Below, in pieces: positions 37,021-46,847 of a stretch of DNA of 64,000 bases. The stretch's first letter is position 1. Each line of letters begins with the position of its first letter. The stretch is from Gemmatimonadota bacterium (GTDB lineage Bacteria > Gemmatimonadota > Gemmatimonadetes > Gemmatimonadales > Gemmatimonadaceae), in assembly GCA_021413975.1 (NCBI GenBank), contig JAIOPJ010000016.1:289110-353109 (forward strand), read 5' to 3'. The notes under the pieces are model-generated. The model did no database searches. It was not told the DNA's origin and saw only the letters and a program-made list of their open reading frames with translations. Both the position numbers and the translations under genes were made by a program.

Positions 37021-39294
37021 CTACCCTTCGTGCACCAGCCAGAGCGTCGCCAGCGGCGGGATCGTCAGTTCCGCCGAGCACGGATACCCGTGACTCGGCT
37101 CCTCCGTCGCGACGATGCCGCCGGCATTCCCGACGTTCGATCCACCGTAGAACCCCGCGTCGGTGTTGAGGACCTCGGTCCAACGACCGCCGAGCGGCAG
37201 CCCGAGCTTGTACGACGGGCGCGGGATCGGGGTGAGGTTCGAGACCACCACCACCGGCCGGGTGCCCTCGGCGCCGCGCCGCACCCATGCGAAGACCGAG
37301 GCCGCCGCATCGTCGACGACGATCCACTGGAACCCCTCGCCCTCGCAGTCGCGCTCATGCAGCGCTCCCTCGGCGCGCATGACGCGGTTGCAGTCCTTCA
37401 TGAGTCCCTGCACGCCGCGGTGCCACGGCACGTCGAGCAACTGCCAGTCGAGCGATCCATCGAAGTCCCATTCGCGTCCCTGGCCGAACTCCCCGCCCAT
37501 GAAGAGGAGCTTCTTGCCCGGATACGCCCACGTGAACGCGAGGTATGCCCGCAGCCCCGCGAACTTGCGCCAGGCATCGCCCGGGAAGCGGGCGAGCAGC
37601 GAACCCTTGCCGTGCACGACCTCGTCATGCGAGAGCGGGAGCACGAAGTTCTCGGTGAACGCGTACATCATGCCGAACGTCATCTTGTTGTGATGCCACC
37701 GGCGGTGCACCGGATCCTCGGCCATGTAGTCGAGGGTGTCGTGCATCCAGCCCATGTTCCACTTGAGGCCGAAGCCGAGTCCGCCGTCGAAGGTCGGGCG
37801 GGAGACGGCCGGCCAGGCGGTGCTCTCCTCCGCGATCGTGAACGCACCGGGGAAGCGGCCGTACACGGCCTCGTTCATCCGCCGCAGGAACGCGACCGCT
37901 TCGAGGTTCTCCCGGCCGCCGAAGCGGTTGGGGATCCACTCGCCGTCCTTGCGCGAGTAGTCGAGGTAGAGCATCGACGCGACCGCATCCACGCGGAGCC
38001 CGTCGATGTGATAGCGGTCGAGCCAGAAGAGCGCGCTCGCGATGAGGAAGTTGCAGACCTCGCGACGGCCGAAGTTGTAGATCGCGGTGTTCCAGTCGGG
38101 ATGGAAGCCGAGCCGCGGGTCCTCGTGCTCGTAGAGCGCCGTGCCGTCGAAGCGCGCGAGCCCGTGCGCGTCGACCGGGAAGTGCGCCGGCACCCAGTCG
38201 ATGATCACGCCGATCCCTTCCACGTGACAGCGATCGACGAACCGTGCGAACGCCGCCGGCTCGCCGAAGCGCGCCGTCGGCGCGAACATCCCCACCGGCT
38301 GGTATCCCCACGACTTGTCGAGCGGGTGCTCGTTCACCGGCATGAGTTCCACGTGCGTGAAGCCCATCGCCTTCACGTACGGCACGAGACGGTCGGCGAG
38401 CTCGTCGTACGTGAGCCACTGACCCTGGTCCCCTCGCTGCCATGAGCCGAGGTGCACCTCGTACGCCGCCATCGGGGCGCGACGCGCCTCGACGGCGGCG
38501 CGGGACCGCATCCACGCCTCGTCGTTCCAGACGAAGTGCTCGGTGTCTCGCACCACCGACGCCGTGGAGGGGCGCAACTCGGCGCCGAAGCCCACCGGGT
38601 CGGACTTGAGCGGCATGAGGCGACCGCCGGCGCTCGTCAGTTCGTACTTGTACATCGTGCCTTCGCCGAGCCTCGGGATGAAGATCTCCCATACGCCGGT
38701 GCCATGGCGTCTCCGCATGACATGCCGTCGACCGTCCCAGCGATTGAAGTCGCCGACCACGCTCACGCGGCGCGCGTTCGGGGCCCAGAGCGCGAAGTGC
38801 ACGCCCGCGCTCCCCTCGTGCGTCATGAGGTGCGCGCCGAGCCGGTCGTACAGATGCGCGTGCGTCCCTTCGCCGAGGAGCCAGTCGTCCATCGGTCCGA
38901 GCACGGGGCTGTAGGCGTAGGGATCGTCGATCGTCCAGCGGTCGTCGCCGCGCGTGGCGCGCAGCAGATAGCGCGGGCGGCCCTCGACCGGCCCTTCGAA
39001 GAAGCCGGCATCGTGACGCCGCTCGAGCGTCACTAGTGTCGCGCCGTCGGGCGAGATCACCTCGACCTGCTCGGCACCGGGCACGAAGGCGCGGAGCACC
39101 TCGGCACCGGCGGCCTCATGGATGCCGAGCACGCCGAAGGGATCGCCGTGCGTGCCGGTGATGATCGCGTGGATGGCCGCGGCGGAGAGCGGGGCCTGTT
39201 CCCGCATGGGAGGCCGCGGCGCCGCCATCTCCGCGGGAACGGAGGCATCCCCGGGCGGCTTCGCCTTCGGTTCAGCGCGCTTGCGGGGGGGCAT
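37021..39294 (-). CDS. glgB: 1,4-alpha-glucan branching enzyme
   Basis: GlgB transfers alpha-1,4 segments to make alpha-1,6 branches. The 757-residue protein has a Lys/Pro-rich tail (about 30 residues), a CBM48-like N-terminal module pair ([37 protein letters not shown]) and a GH13 catalytic domain. The nucleophile is in [17 protein letters not shown] (about 430), the acid/base in [10 protein letters not shown] (about 486) and the third acid in [15 protein letters not shown]-terminal beta-domain follows. The start lies 23 bp inside the end of glgP, so the genes are coupled. All three catalytic carboxylates are present. Confidence 0.95.
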   Translation of the reverse strand: MPPRKRAEPKAKPPGDASVPAEMAAPRPPMREQAPLSAAAIHAIITGTHGDPFGVLGIHEAAGAEVLRAFVPGAEQVEVISPDGATLVTLERRHDAGFFEGPVEGRPRYLLRATRGDDRWTIDDPYAYSPVLGPMDDWLLGEGTHAHLYDRLGAHLMTHEGSAGVHFALWAPNARRVSVVGDFNRWDGRRHVMRRRHGTGVWEIFIPRLGEGTMYKYELTSAGGRLMPLKSDPVGFGAELRPSTASVVRDTEHFVWNDEAWMRSRAAVEARRAPMAAYEVHLGSWQRGDQGQWLTYDELADRLVPYVKAMGFTHVELMPVNEHPLDKSWGYQPVGMFAPTARFGEPAAFARFVDRCHVEGIGVIIDWVPAHFPVDAHGLARFDGTALYEHEDPRLGFHPDWNTAIYNFGRREVCNFLIASALFWLDRYHIDGLRVDAVASMLYLDYSRKDGEWIPNRFGGRENLEAVAFLRRMNEAVYGRFPGAFTIAEESTAWPAVSRPTFDGGLGFGLKWNMGWMHDTLDYMAEDPVHRRWHHNKMTFGMMYAFTENFVLPLSHDEVVHGKGSLLARFPGDAWRKFAGLRAYLAFTWAYPGKKLLFMGGEFGQGREWDFDGSLDWQLLDVPWHRGVQGLMKDCNRVMRAEGALHERDCEGEGFQWIVVDDAAASVFAWVRRGAEGTRPVVVVSNLTPIPRPSYKLGLPLGGRWTEVLNTDAGFYGGSNVGNAGGIVATEEPSHGYPCSAELTIPPLATLWLVHEG

Positions 39295-41752
39295 CCCAGA
39301 TCTCCGTGGCGTACTCGCTGATGGTGCGGTCCGACGAGAACCAAGCCATGTGGGCGGTGTTCAGCACGGCCTTCCGCCACCACTGCTGCGGGTCGCGCCA
39401 CTGCTTGCCCACCTCGTACTGCATGCCGTGATACGAATCGAAGTCGGCGCAGACCAGGAAGTGATCATGCGTGCGCAGCCCGTTCACGAGGCCGCGGTAC
39501 CGCGCGCGGTCATCAGGCGAGAAGACGCCCTGCTCGAGTTCGTCGAGCACCTGCTTGAGCGCGGGCGACCCGGCGATGGTGGTCGCCGAATCGATCCCGA
39601 CGCGCCGCTTCTCGGCGGCCTCCTCGGCGAGCAGCCCGAAGATGAAGATGTTCTCGGCGCCCACGTGCTCCATGATCTCGATGTTCGCACCGTCCAACGT
39701 GCCGATCGTGAGCGCGCCGTTGAGCGCCAGCTTCATGTTGCCGGTGCCGGACGCTTCCATGCCGGCGGTCGAGATCTGCTCCGAGAGGTCGGCCGCCGGG
39801 ATGATCGACTCGGCGAGGCTCACGTTGTAGTTGGGCAGGAACGCGACCTTGAGGCGGTCATGGATCACCGGATCGCGATTCACGATCCTCGCGACATCGT
39901 TCGCGAGCTTGATGATGAGCTTCGCGGTGTGATAGCCGGCGGCCGCCTTGCCGGCGAGGATCCGCACCCGGGGCGTCCACGTGTCGTGCGGCCGGGCGCG
40001 CATCGCGTTGTAGAGCGCGATCGTCTCGAGGATGTTGAGCAGCTGCCGCTTGTACTCGTGGATGCGCTTGATGTGCACGTCGAAGAGCGCGTCGGGATCG
40101 ACGCGCACGCCGAGTTGCGCGCCGATCATCCGGCCCAGGGCGACCTTGTTCGCCCGTCGCACGGCGGCGAACCGCTCGCGGAAGGCCGCGTCGTCGGCGA
40201 ACGGGGCGAGGTCGGCGAGCCGCTCCTGGTCGTCGAGGAAGGCCGGACCGATCGCGTCGGTGATGAGCCGCGTGAGCGCCGGATTCGCCTGATAGAGCCA
40301 GCGCCGGAAGGTGATGCCGTTGGTCTTATTGGTGATCTTCTCGGGATAGAGCGCGTTGAAGTCCTTGAAGACCGTCTGCCGCATGAGGTTCGTGTGCAGC
40401 GCCGACACGCCGTTCACCTTGTGCGCCGCGAGGAACGCGAGGTTCCCCATGCGCACCGAGCGGCTGCCGTTCTCCTCGATCAGCGACACCGTGGCGAGCT
40501 GCCGGACGTCGCTGTCGCCGCGCGCGCGCAATGCGTCCAGGTGCTCGGCATTGATCATGTAGATGATCTGCATGTGCCGCGGGAGGAGGCTCTCCATGAG
40601 CGACACCGACCACTTCTCGAGCGCCTCGGGCAGCAGCGTGTGGTTGGTGTAGTTGAACACCGAACGCGTGATCTGCCAGGCGGCGTCCCAGGCCAGGCCG
40701 TGCTCATCCATGAGCAGACGCATGAGCTCGGGAACGCCGATCACCGGGTGCGTGTCGTTGAGCTGGATCGCGACGTGGTCGGGCAGCGACGTGAGCTCCC
40801 CGTACTGGCGCTTGTGACGGCGGAGCAGGTCCTGCAGCGACGCCGACGCGAAGAAGATCTCCTGCCGCAGGCGCAGTTCGGTCCCGGCGGGCGTCTCGTC
40901 GCTCGGGTAGAGCACGCGGGAGATCGCCTCGAGCCGCACGCGGTCGGCGAGCGCGCCCACATGGTCGCCGCGATTGAAGTCGGCGAGGTCGATCGTGTCC
41001 GTCGCCCGCGCCGACCAGAGCCGCAGCGTGTTCACGTGCCGGCCGCGCCAGCCGGCGATCGGCGTGTCGTAGGCCACGGCCTTCACGCTCTCGGCGGGAT
41101 GCCAGACGGCCTGCGAGGTGCCGTCGGCCTTCTCCGTGAAGTCCACATGCCCGCCGAAGCCGATCGAGTACGCGACCTCGGGGCGCTCGAACTCCCACGG
41201 GAAGCCGGCCGAGAGCCAATCCTCGGGAAGCTCGATCTGCCACCCGTCCTTGAGCACCTGGCGGAAGATCCCGTGGTCGTAGCGGATGCCGTACCCGTAG
41301 GCCGGGATCCCGAGCGTCGCCATGCTCTCCATGAAGCAGGCGGCGAGTCGTCCGAGGCCGCCGTTGCCGAGCCCGGGGTCGGGCTCGAGCGTACGGAGAT
41401 GATCGAGGTCGACACCCAGCTGCGCGAGCGCCATGCGCGCCGTCTCGGTGAGACCGAGGTTCCCGAGCGCGTCGAACAGCAACCGGCCGATCAGGAACTC
41501 GAGCGAGAAGTAGTAGACGCGCTTGCCGCCCTCGCGGTAGGTGCGCCGCGTCGATTCCATCCAATGGCCCGTGACCTGGTCGCGCGTCGCGAGTGCAGTC
41601 GCCACGAACCAGTCACGGTCGCGCGCGTGCGCGATGTCCTTGCCCACGTAGTAGAGGAGCTTGTTCACGACGGTCGCGCGGAAGGCGGCGACGGCATCGT
41701 TCTCGGTCGGGCTTGGTGTCGTCCCGGCAGCGGGGGTCAGGCTGGTCGTCAT
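39272..41752 (-). CDS. glgP: Glycogen/maltodextrin phosphorylase (GT35)
   Basis: An 826-residue alpha-glucan phosphorylase that releases glucose-1-phosphate from chain ends. It has the GT35 landmarks [13 protein letters not shown] near residue 80, [17 protein letters not shown] near 125, [21 protein letters not shown] and [12 protein letters not shown]. The PLP lysine is in the motif [14 protein letters not shown] near 670, followed by [10 protein letters not shown]. The length is normal. The ATG at 41752 was chosen because sequence upstream in frame is non-homologous. It is the first gene of the operon glgP-glgB-glgC-glgA-glgX/malQ, so synthesis and breakdown enzymes share one transcript. 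A 161-bp gap separates it from the serine operon upstream. Confidence 0.95.
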   Translation of the reverse strand: MTTSLTPAAGTTPSPTENDAVAAFRATVVNKLLYYVGKDIAHARDRDWFVATALATRDQVTGHWMESTRRTYREGGKRVYYFSLEFLIGRLLFDALGNLGLTETARMALAQLGVDLDHLRTLEPDPGLGNGGLGRLAACFMESMATLGIPAYGYGIRYDHGIFRQVLKDGWQIELPEDWLSAGFPWEFERPEVAYSIGFGGHVDFTEKADGTSQAVWHPAESVKAVAYDTPIAGWRGRHVNTLRLWSARATDTIDLADFNRGDHVGALADRVRLEAISRVLYPSDETPAGTELRLRQEIFFASASLQDLLRRHKRQYGELTSLPDHVAIQLNDTHPVIGVPELMRLLMDEHGLAWDAAWQITRSVFNYTNHTLLPEALEKWSVSLMESLLPRHMQIIYMINAEHLDALRARGDSDVRQLATVSLIEENGSRSVRMGNLAFLAAHKVNGVSALHTNLMRQTVFKDFNALYPEKITNKTNGITFRRWLYQANPALTRLITDAIGPAFLDDQERLADLAPFADDAAFRERFAAVRRANKVALGRMIGAQLGVRVDPDALFDVHIKRIHEYKRQLLNILETIALYNAMRARPHDTWTPRVRILAGKAAAGYHTAKLIIKLANDVARIVNRDPVIHDRLKVAFLPNYNVSLAESIIPAADLSEQISTAGMEASGTGNMKLALNGALTIGTLDGANIEIMEHVGAENIFIFGLLAEEAAEKRRVGIDSATTIAGSPALKQVLDELEQGVFSPDDRARYRGLVNGLRTHDHFLVCADFDSYHGMQYEVGKQWRDPQQWWRKAVLNTAHMAWFSSDRTISEYATEIWDAPPQAR

Positions 41753-41896
41753 GGAGGCGAGAGGGAGGCATTGGACTGCGACTTCCGCAGGGAAATATGG
41801 CCCGTCGGACCCCACGCCGTGCTTCTGATCCACCCTGGTGTCGCTCGCCGAACACACGGCCTGGACAGGGCGTGTACCCCTCACCTCGTCCCTGAT

Positions 41897-41912
41897 CGGT
41901 CGCCCCCGACCG
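41897..41912. terminator. Hairpin just after the serine operon
   Basis: CGGTCG (41897-41902) and CGACCG (41907-41912) enclose a CCCC loop directly beyond the stop of the last serine-operon gene (minus strand, 41914). It could end that transcript before glgP. The stem is only 6 bp and there is no U-tract. Confidence 0.4.
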
Positions 41913-41913
41913 C

Positions 41914-43026
41914 TCAGCGACCGTGCAGCGCCCGCCCGACCGCCTCGAGACAGGGCTCGAGCGTGTCGATGCTGTGATCGCCCATGTGTCCGATCCGGAT
42001 CGTGGACTCCTTCAACGCACCGTACCCGCCCCCGATCACGTACCCCAGCTCGGCGACACGCGCGACGATCCGCTTGGCGTCGAGTCCCGCGGGCAGCGCG
42101 ATCGTACTGACCGTCGGGGAGCGCTCGCCCGGCCGCGGGACGAGTCCCACGCCGAGCCCGCCCGCACGAAGCCCCTCGACCCAGCGCTCGGTGCACTCCA
42201 GCATCTCGGCGTGCCGGGCCCACCGGGCACCGATTCCCTCGTGCCGGATCGCCGAGAGCTGGACGTCGGCCGCGAAGAGCAACGAGAGCGCCGGCGTGGT
42301 CGGTGTCTGCGACCGGCGCGCGAACTCCTCGTACTCCACCACATCCAGGTACCGACCCCGGCCGATCGACACGCTCGCTTGCAGCACGAAGGCCTCGCTC
42401 GCCACCGCGAAGGCCAGGCCAGGAGGCAGCGCCAGCGCCTTCTGCGATCCCGTGAGGACGAAGTCGAGTCCCCAGGCGTCGGTCTCCACGGGTGCTCCTC
42501 CCACTCCCGTCACGCTGTCCACGAGACACATGGCGCCATGGCGATGCGCGAGTTCGGTGATCGCCCGGATGTCGCTGAGCGCCCCGGTACTCGTCTCCGA
42601 GTGCACGACCGTGACCGCCGCGAAGGCCGCGCCCTCGGCACCGCCGTTCACGAGGGCCTCTTCCACCTGTTCCAGGTGCGGCGTGTCGCCGGGGGGCACC
42701 GAGAGCACCCGGGTGGAGCGATCGCAGGACTGCGCGATGAGCGCGAAGCGCTCGGAGAACGCGCCATTCACCAGCGAGAGGATCGGTCCCTCGGGCGCTC
42801 CGCGGATCGCCATCTCCATGGCGCCGCTCGCCGAGCAGCTCATCAGGTACACGGGTCGCTGCGTGCGGAACACCCCCTGCAGGCCCGCGACGATGCGCGC
42901 GTGCAACGCCTCATACGCCTTCCCGCGGTGCGGGATCATGGGGTGGATCATCGCCTCCAGCACCTCGGCGCGCACTTCGGTGGGGCCAGGGAGGAAGAAG
43001 GTGCCGAACTCGGCGGGCATGGTCAT
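41914..43026 (-). CDS. Class V aminotransferase, likely the phosphoserine aminotransferase of this operon
   Basis: A 370-residue PLP enzyme of the serine-glyoxylate/alanine-glyoxylate aminotransferase group. The N-terminal FFLPGPTEVRAEVLEAM is diagnostic for the group. VVHSETSTGALSDI, LVDSVTGVGGAPVETDAWG (PLP-ring Asp) and LTGSQKALALPPGL (Schiff-base Lys near residue 198) complete the cofactor site. It overlaps serB by 4 bp at the end of a serA-oxidase-serB operon that has no classical SerC, so I infer that it converts 3-phosphohydroxypyruvate to phosphoserine. Serine-glyoxylate transamination is the alternative. The ATG at 43026 is preferred over the in-frame ATG at 43020. Confidence 0.88.
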   Translation of the reverse strand: MTMPAEFGTFFLPGPTEVRAEVLEAMIHPMIPHRGKAYEALHARIVAGLQGVFRTQRPVYLMSCSASGAMEMAIRGAPEGPILSLVNGAFSERFALIAQSCDRSTRVLSVPPGDTPHLEQVEEALVNGGAEGAAFAAVTVVHSETSTGALSDIRAITELAHRHGAMCLVDSVTGVGGAPVETDAWGLDFVLTGSQKALALPPGLAFAVASEAFVLQASVSIGRGRYLDVVEYEEFARRSQTPTTPALSLLFAADVQLSAIRHEGIGARWARHAEMLECTERWVEGLRAGGLGVGLVPRPGERSPTVSTIALPAGLDAKRIVARVAELGYVIGGGYGALKESTIRIGHMGDHSIDTLEPCLEAVGRALHGR

Positions 43027-43721
43027 GGTGAAGGGAGCAGGAGGGCGGTCAACGCGTCGAACGAGTCCACGACCTGATCGGCGCCGTGGACCACGGCGCC
43101 CCTTCGGGCGAAGCCGGTGAAGGCGATGAAGCCGTCGGCGGTGCCGGCGGTGCGGATCACGAGATCCGTGCTACCGTCTCCCACGGCCACCAGAGGATGT
43201 GGCAGCGCGAGCCCTGCGACGAGCGTCGCCTTGCCGACCTGCTGCGCGAGCGGGCTCTGCCGGTCGAAGTCCAGATACTCGCCGGCAGGACCAAAGGTGA
43301 TCCCGACACCATGCACATCCGCGGACGGGATGCCAAGCGCCGCGGCGAGCGGCAGGAGGGCCGGACGCAGGCCGCCGCTCACGATCACCGATCGGCAGCC
43401 GGCGGCCCGGAGGGCCGCGACACAGTGCAGTGCCCCTGGAGCGATCGCCGCGAGGTAGGCGCGCCCGAGTTCGTCGATCTCCGCGCGCGTGGGCGCGACG
43501 GCGGCGAGCCGCGGGCCGTAGACCTCCTCCAGCGTGCGCTCGCCGGCCATGGCCGCTTCGGTGAGCGCGGCGATGCGCTCCGCGACCGCGGCCGGTCGCC
43601 GGGCCGCGATCCAGTCGATCCCCTCGATGCCGGCGAGGGTGGAGTCCACGTCGAAGACGACGCTCCGCGGCGCCACGGCCCCGACCCGCGCCGGATCGAG
43701 AGGCGACCCGGTCTCAGGCAA
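43023..43721 (-). CDS. serB: Phosphoserine phosphatase
   Basis: SerB dephosphorylates phosphoserine, the last step of serine synthesis. The product is a 232-residue HAD phosphatase with motif I SVVFDVDSTLAGIEGID (Asp24 nucleophile), motif II SVIVSGGLRPALL and motif IV PLVAVGDGSTDLVI. The helical cap follows motif I (AALTEAAMAGERTLEEVY). I used the TTG at 43721: it lies 6 bp after GGGGA and overlaps the upstream oxidase stop by 8 bp. A GTG at 43676 would still leave motif I intact and is the main alternative. The stop overlaps the aminotransferase start by 4 bp. Confidence 0.88.
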   Translation of the reverse strand: MPETGSPLDPARVGAVAPRSVVFDVDSTLAGIEGIDWIAARRPAAVAERIAALTEAAMAGERTLEEVYGPRLAAVAPTRAEIDELGRAYLAAIAPGALHCVAALRAAGCRSVIVSGGLRPALLPLAAALGIPSADVHGVGITFGPAGEYLDFDRQSPLAQQVGKATLVAGLALPHPLVAVGDGSTDLVIRTAGTADGFIAFTGFARRGAVVHGADQVVDSFDALTALLLPSP

Positions 43722-45087
43722 GGATGTTCCCCGGGGCCATGCGTCCCGCAGGGTCGAACTCCCGCTTGGCGGCGCGCATGAGTGCCACCTGCGAGGCATT
43801 GGCCTGCAGTCCCAGCCAACGCGCCTTGAGCTTGCCGATGCCGTGCTCGGCCGCCACGGTGCCACCCATGGCGATCACCGCCTTGAGCGTGCGCTCCACC
43901 ACGCCTTCGAGTGCTTTCACCTCGGCCGGATCCCGCGCGACCCAGTTCTGATGCGGATGCCCGTTGCCGAGGTGCCCGTACGTCACCGCCGGTGCGAAGC
44001 CCGCCTCGAGCGCGAATCCGTCGGCGAGGAGGATCGCCTCCTCCACACGGGCCAGCGGAACCGCCCAGTCGGTGGAGATGCGGCGACCGCCATGCGCGAG
44101 GAACGGCGCCGTGCGTTCGTGCATCCCCGCCGGGACGGCGTGACGCAGCCGACGCGCTTCGCGGATGGCCGACTCCCCTTCGAAGACACGCACGTCGGCG
44201 TCGATCGCGCCATGTCGTTCGGCGAGTTCGATCCACGCGTCGATCGCCAGCTCGCCGTCGCTGCAATCCTCCGCATAGACCATCACCTGGCCGTCGGTGC
44301 CCCAGTCGGTGGGAGCGGCGCCATGGCCGCCGCCCCGCGCGATCCGGAACGCCTCGGCGTCGAAGTACTCGAGGCAACGCGGCGCGATCGCGTGCGACCC
44401 GCGCGCGTCGCACACGAAGGCGACCGCGTCGGTGAAGGCCGGGAAGGGGATGCCGAGCCCCGTCTCGCGGGCCGGCCGGGGCAGGAGCGCGAGCTCCGTG
44501 GCGACGACCACACCGAGCGTGCCCTCGCTCCCGACGAACCAGTCCACCAGATCGTGGGTAGGCGCATAGCCGACGGTGTTCTTCTCGACCTGCGGACGGC
44601 GGAACTCACGCGTGCTGCCGTCGGCGAGGACCACGGTGAGTGCGCGCACATGGGCCCGGGTGGCGCCGTAGCGCAGCGTGCGCGGTCCCGAGGCGTTGCA
44701 CGCGACCGCCCCGCCCACGCTGCAGGTCTCGTCGCTCGTGGGGTCGGGGGCGAAGAAGAGCCCCTCGCCGGCCACCTGTCGGTTGAGCGCGCCGAGCAAC
44801 AGGCCGGGCTCGACGCGCGCGGTGCGCCGCACGGGATCGATGTCGAGCACGCGGTCCATGGCCCGGAGCGAGAGCAGCAGGCCCCGCAGCGCGAGCGAGG
44901 CCCCCGTGGTGCTGGTCTGCGCGCCCGCGGGCGTGATCGCCGTGCCGGCCGCCGCCGTCTCGCGCATGATCTCGACGACCTCCTCGGCGGACTCCGGTCG
45001 GGCCAGCGCATCGGGGACGAACCTGAGTCCCGACGCGTCGCGCGCGTACCCCTCGAGCACCGCCGGGTCGCTGACGACCCTCGTCAC
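43714..45087 (-). CDS. FAD-linked oxidase, probable D-2-hydroxyglutarate dehydrogenase
   Basis: A 457-residue flavoprotein of the GlcD/D-lactate/D-2-hydroxyglutarate dehydrogenase family. The FAD-binding PCMH domain contains AITPAGAQTSTTGASLAL near residue 50, DETCSVGGAVACNASGPRTL near 120 and FVGSEGTLGVV near 190. The substrate domain ends with YGHLGNGHPHQN and the family signature VAAEHGIGKLKARW near 425. The GTG at 45087 overlaps the serA stop by 4 bp. Lying between serA and serB, it probably re-oxidises D-2-hydroxyglutarate formed by SerA from 2-oxoglutarate, a coupling reported in Pseudomonas. Glycolate or D-lactate oxidation cannot be excluded by sequence alone. Confidence 0.88.
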   Translation of the reverse strand: MTRVVSDPAVLEGYARDASGLRFVPDALARPESAEEVVEIMRETAAAGTAITPAGAQTSTTGASLALRGLLLSLRAMDRVLDIDPVRRTARVEPGLLLGALNRQVAGEGLFFAPDPTSDETCSVGGAVACNASGPRTLRYGATRAHVRALTVVLADGSTREFRRPQVEKNTVGYAPTHDLVDWFVGSEGTLGVVVATELALLPRPARETGLGIPFPAFTDAVAFVCDARGSHAIAPRCLEYFDAEAFRIARGGGHGAAPTDWGTDGQVMVYAEDCSDGELAIDAWIELAERHGAIDADVRVFEGESAIREARRLRHAVPAGMHERTAPFLAHGGRRISTDWAVPLARVEEAILLADGFALEAGFAPAVTYGHLGNGHPHQNWVARDPAEVKALEGVVERTLKAVIAMGGTVAAEHGIGKLKARWLGLQANASQVALMRAAKREFDPAGRMAPGNILA

Positions 45088-46691
45088 GCGTCGCGGAACT
45101 GCACGATGGTCGCGGTGACCACGTCGGGAAGGCCGAGGAGCACGTCGCGGACGACGCTGCCCACGGGACCGTCGACGGCGATCACCGCGAGCGCCTCGCC
45201 GCCCTGCGCCACGCGGGCCTGGTGATACTCGGCGATGTTCACCTGCGCGTTGCCGAGTGCGGTGCCCACGCGGCCGATCACGCCCGGCACGTCGTGATTG
45301 GTGATGACGATGACGGGGCTCCGCAGCGCGACGTCCACCTGGAAGCGACCGATCCGCGTGAGCCGCGGCGTGGCGTCGACCGCGGCCACGCCGCCCACGC
45401 GCAGTTCGTCGTCCCCGGCGCGGATGCGCACCTCGATCGCGCGCGGGTGCGGCGGGCTCCCACCTTCGGAGACGGAAAGCTCGATCCCGCGCGTCGCCGC
45501 GATCGCGCGTGCATTGATCAGGTTGAGGCGGTCGTGCTCGACCGCGCCCTCGAGCGCGCCCGCCGCGGCGGCGGAGAGGAGCACGCGACTCGCCGAGGCG
45601 AGTTCGGGGCCGACCTTGATGGTGACGCTGTCGAGCGCGCGGCTGCCGCGATCGGCGAGGCAGGCACGGGCGAGACTCGCGATCCGGCGCGTGACGACGA
45701 GCGCCGGCTGCACGGAGTGCCAATCCTCAGGTCCGCCCCCGACGTTGATCGAGCGCGAGAGCTCACCGTCGATCAGCGCGTCGCGCACCGACTCGCAGAC
45801 GTCCACCGCGACGTTGCGTTGCGCCTCGGTGGTGGAGGCGCCGAGATGCGGCAGGAGCATCAGCCGGGGCACGTCGCGCAGCGCGTGCTCGCCGCTGAGG
45901 GGCTCCTTGTCGTAGGCGTCGAGGACCGCGCCGCCCAGGTGCCCCGACACGAGCGCGGCCGCGAGCGCGTCCTCCACGATGATCCCGCCGCGCGCCAGGT
46001 TCGCGATCAAGGCCCCGGGCCGCAGCCGCGCGAGCTCCGCCTCCCCGATCATGCCGCGCGTCTCGTCGGTGAGCGGCACGTGCATGGTGCAGACCTGCGC
46101 GGCGTCGAGCAGGTCGTGGAGGGTCGACATGCGCCGCACCTGGTGCAGCGCGAACCGTTCCTCGTGGATGTACGGGTCGTAGGCGACGACGTCCATGCCG
46201 AAGGCGCGCGCACGGATCGCGACCGCCGTGCCGATGCGTCCCAATCCCACGATGCCCAGTGTCTTGCCCTTCAGTTCGGTGCCCATCAGCGCGGCGCGCT
46301 CCCAGCGTCCGGCATGCATCGACTGGTCGGCGCGCGGGATGTGCCGCAAGAGGCCGATCACGCCGCCGAAGAAGAGTTCGGCGACCGCGATCGTGTTGCC
46401 CGCCGGTGCGTTGATGACCGCGACGCCGAGCGCGGTCGCGACGTCGAGCGCGATGTTGTCCACGCCGACCCCGGCGCGCCCGACGACGCGCAGCTTCTTC
46501 CCGGCGCGCAGCAACGGCTCGGAGATCCTGGTCGCGCTGCGGCCGATGATCGCGTCGTAGTCGCCGATCCGCCGCAGCAGCTCGTCGGCCGGGAGGGTGG
46601 GGACCTCGTCGACGGTGAACGAGGGGACGGCGCGGAGGAGCGCGAGGCCGTCGGGGTCGATCTCGTCGGTGACCAGCAGTCGGTGCGACAC
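45084..46691 (-). CDS. serA: D-3-phosphoglycerate dehydrogenase
   Basis: SerA oxidises 3-phosphoglycerate to 3-phosphohydroxypyruvate, the first step of serine synthesis. The 535-residue long-form enzyme starts at RLLVTDEIDPDGLALL. It has RVVGRAGVGVDNIALD, the NAD loop LGIVGLGRIGTAVAIRA near residue 150, the catalytic Arg in NLARGGIIVEDAL and His in LLPHLGASTTEAQ. A substrate-binding intervening domain (about 320-450) and a C-terminal ACT domain (VIVITNHDVPGVIGRVG) follow, so serine feedback is possible. I chose the GTG at 46691, immediately before the conserved N-terminus; the ATG at 46769 would add 26 atypical residues. It heads a four-gene operon and faces a 14-bp palindrome. Confidence 0.94.
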   Translation of the reverse strand: MSHRLLVTDEIDPDGLALLRAVPSFTVDEVPTLPADELLRRIGDYDAIIGRSATRISEPLLRAGKKLRVVGRAGVGVDNIALDVATALGVAVINAPAGNTIAVAELFFGGVIGLLRHIPRADQSMHAGRWERAALMGTELKGKTLGIVGLGRIGTAVAIRARAFGMDVVAYDPYIHEERFALHQVRRMSTLHDLLDAAQVCTMHVPLTDETRGMIGEAELARLRPGALIANLARGGIIVEDALAAALVSGHLGGAVLDAYDKEPLSGEHALRDVPRLMLLPHLGASTTEAQRNVAVDVCESVRDALIDGELSRSINVGGGPEDWHSVQPALVVTRRIASLARACLADRGSRALDSVTIKVGPELASASRVLLSAAAAGALEGAVEHDRLNLINARAIAATRGIELSVSEGGSPPHPRAIEVRIRAGDDELRVGGVAAVDATPRLTRIGRFQVDVALRSPVIVITNHDVPGVIGRVGTALGNAQVNIAEYHQARVAQGGEALAVIAVDGPVGSVVRDVLLGLPDVVTATIVQFRDA

Positions 46692-46739
46692 GCGCGGGTG
46701 GGGCGAGGGGAACACAACGGCGGTGTCGTAAGATATCAC

Positions 46740-46753
46740 CGGTCCATGGACCG
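46740..46753. promoter_or_regulatory. 14-bp palindrome in the serA/DUF885 divergent gap
   Basis: CGGTCCATGGACCG is a perfect 14-bp palindrome in the 156-bp gap between divergent serA and the DUF885 gene. A second palindrome GATATC (46732-46737) lies beside it, within AAGATATC, whose reverse strand gives a plausible -10 (TATCTT) for serA. It may be an operator. No regulator is adjacent. Confidence 0.35.
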
Positions 46754-46847
46754 TGACGGAGGGCACCACCGGTCCCGGGGGCGTTGCGCGCGCGCCGCGC
46801 GAGTGGCAAGCTCCGGCGCTCGCCAGACACTCCCTCGAGGCCCCGGA

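Noticed and set aside
45222..46847. N-terminal 542 codons of a long plus-strand frame that ends in the DUF885 gene
   Set aside because: They run opposite serA and encode no motif; the real start at 46848 begins with a signal peptide.
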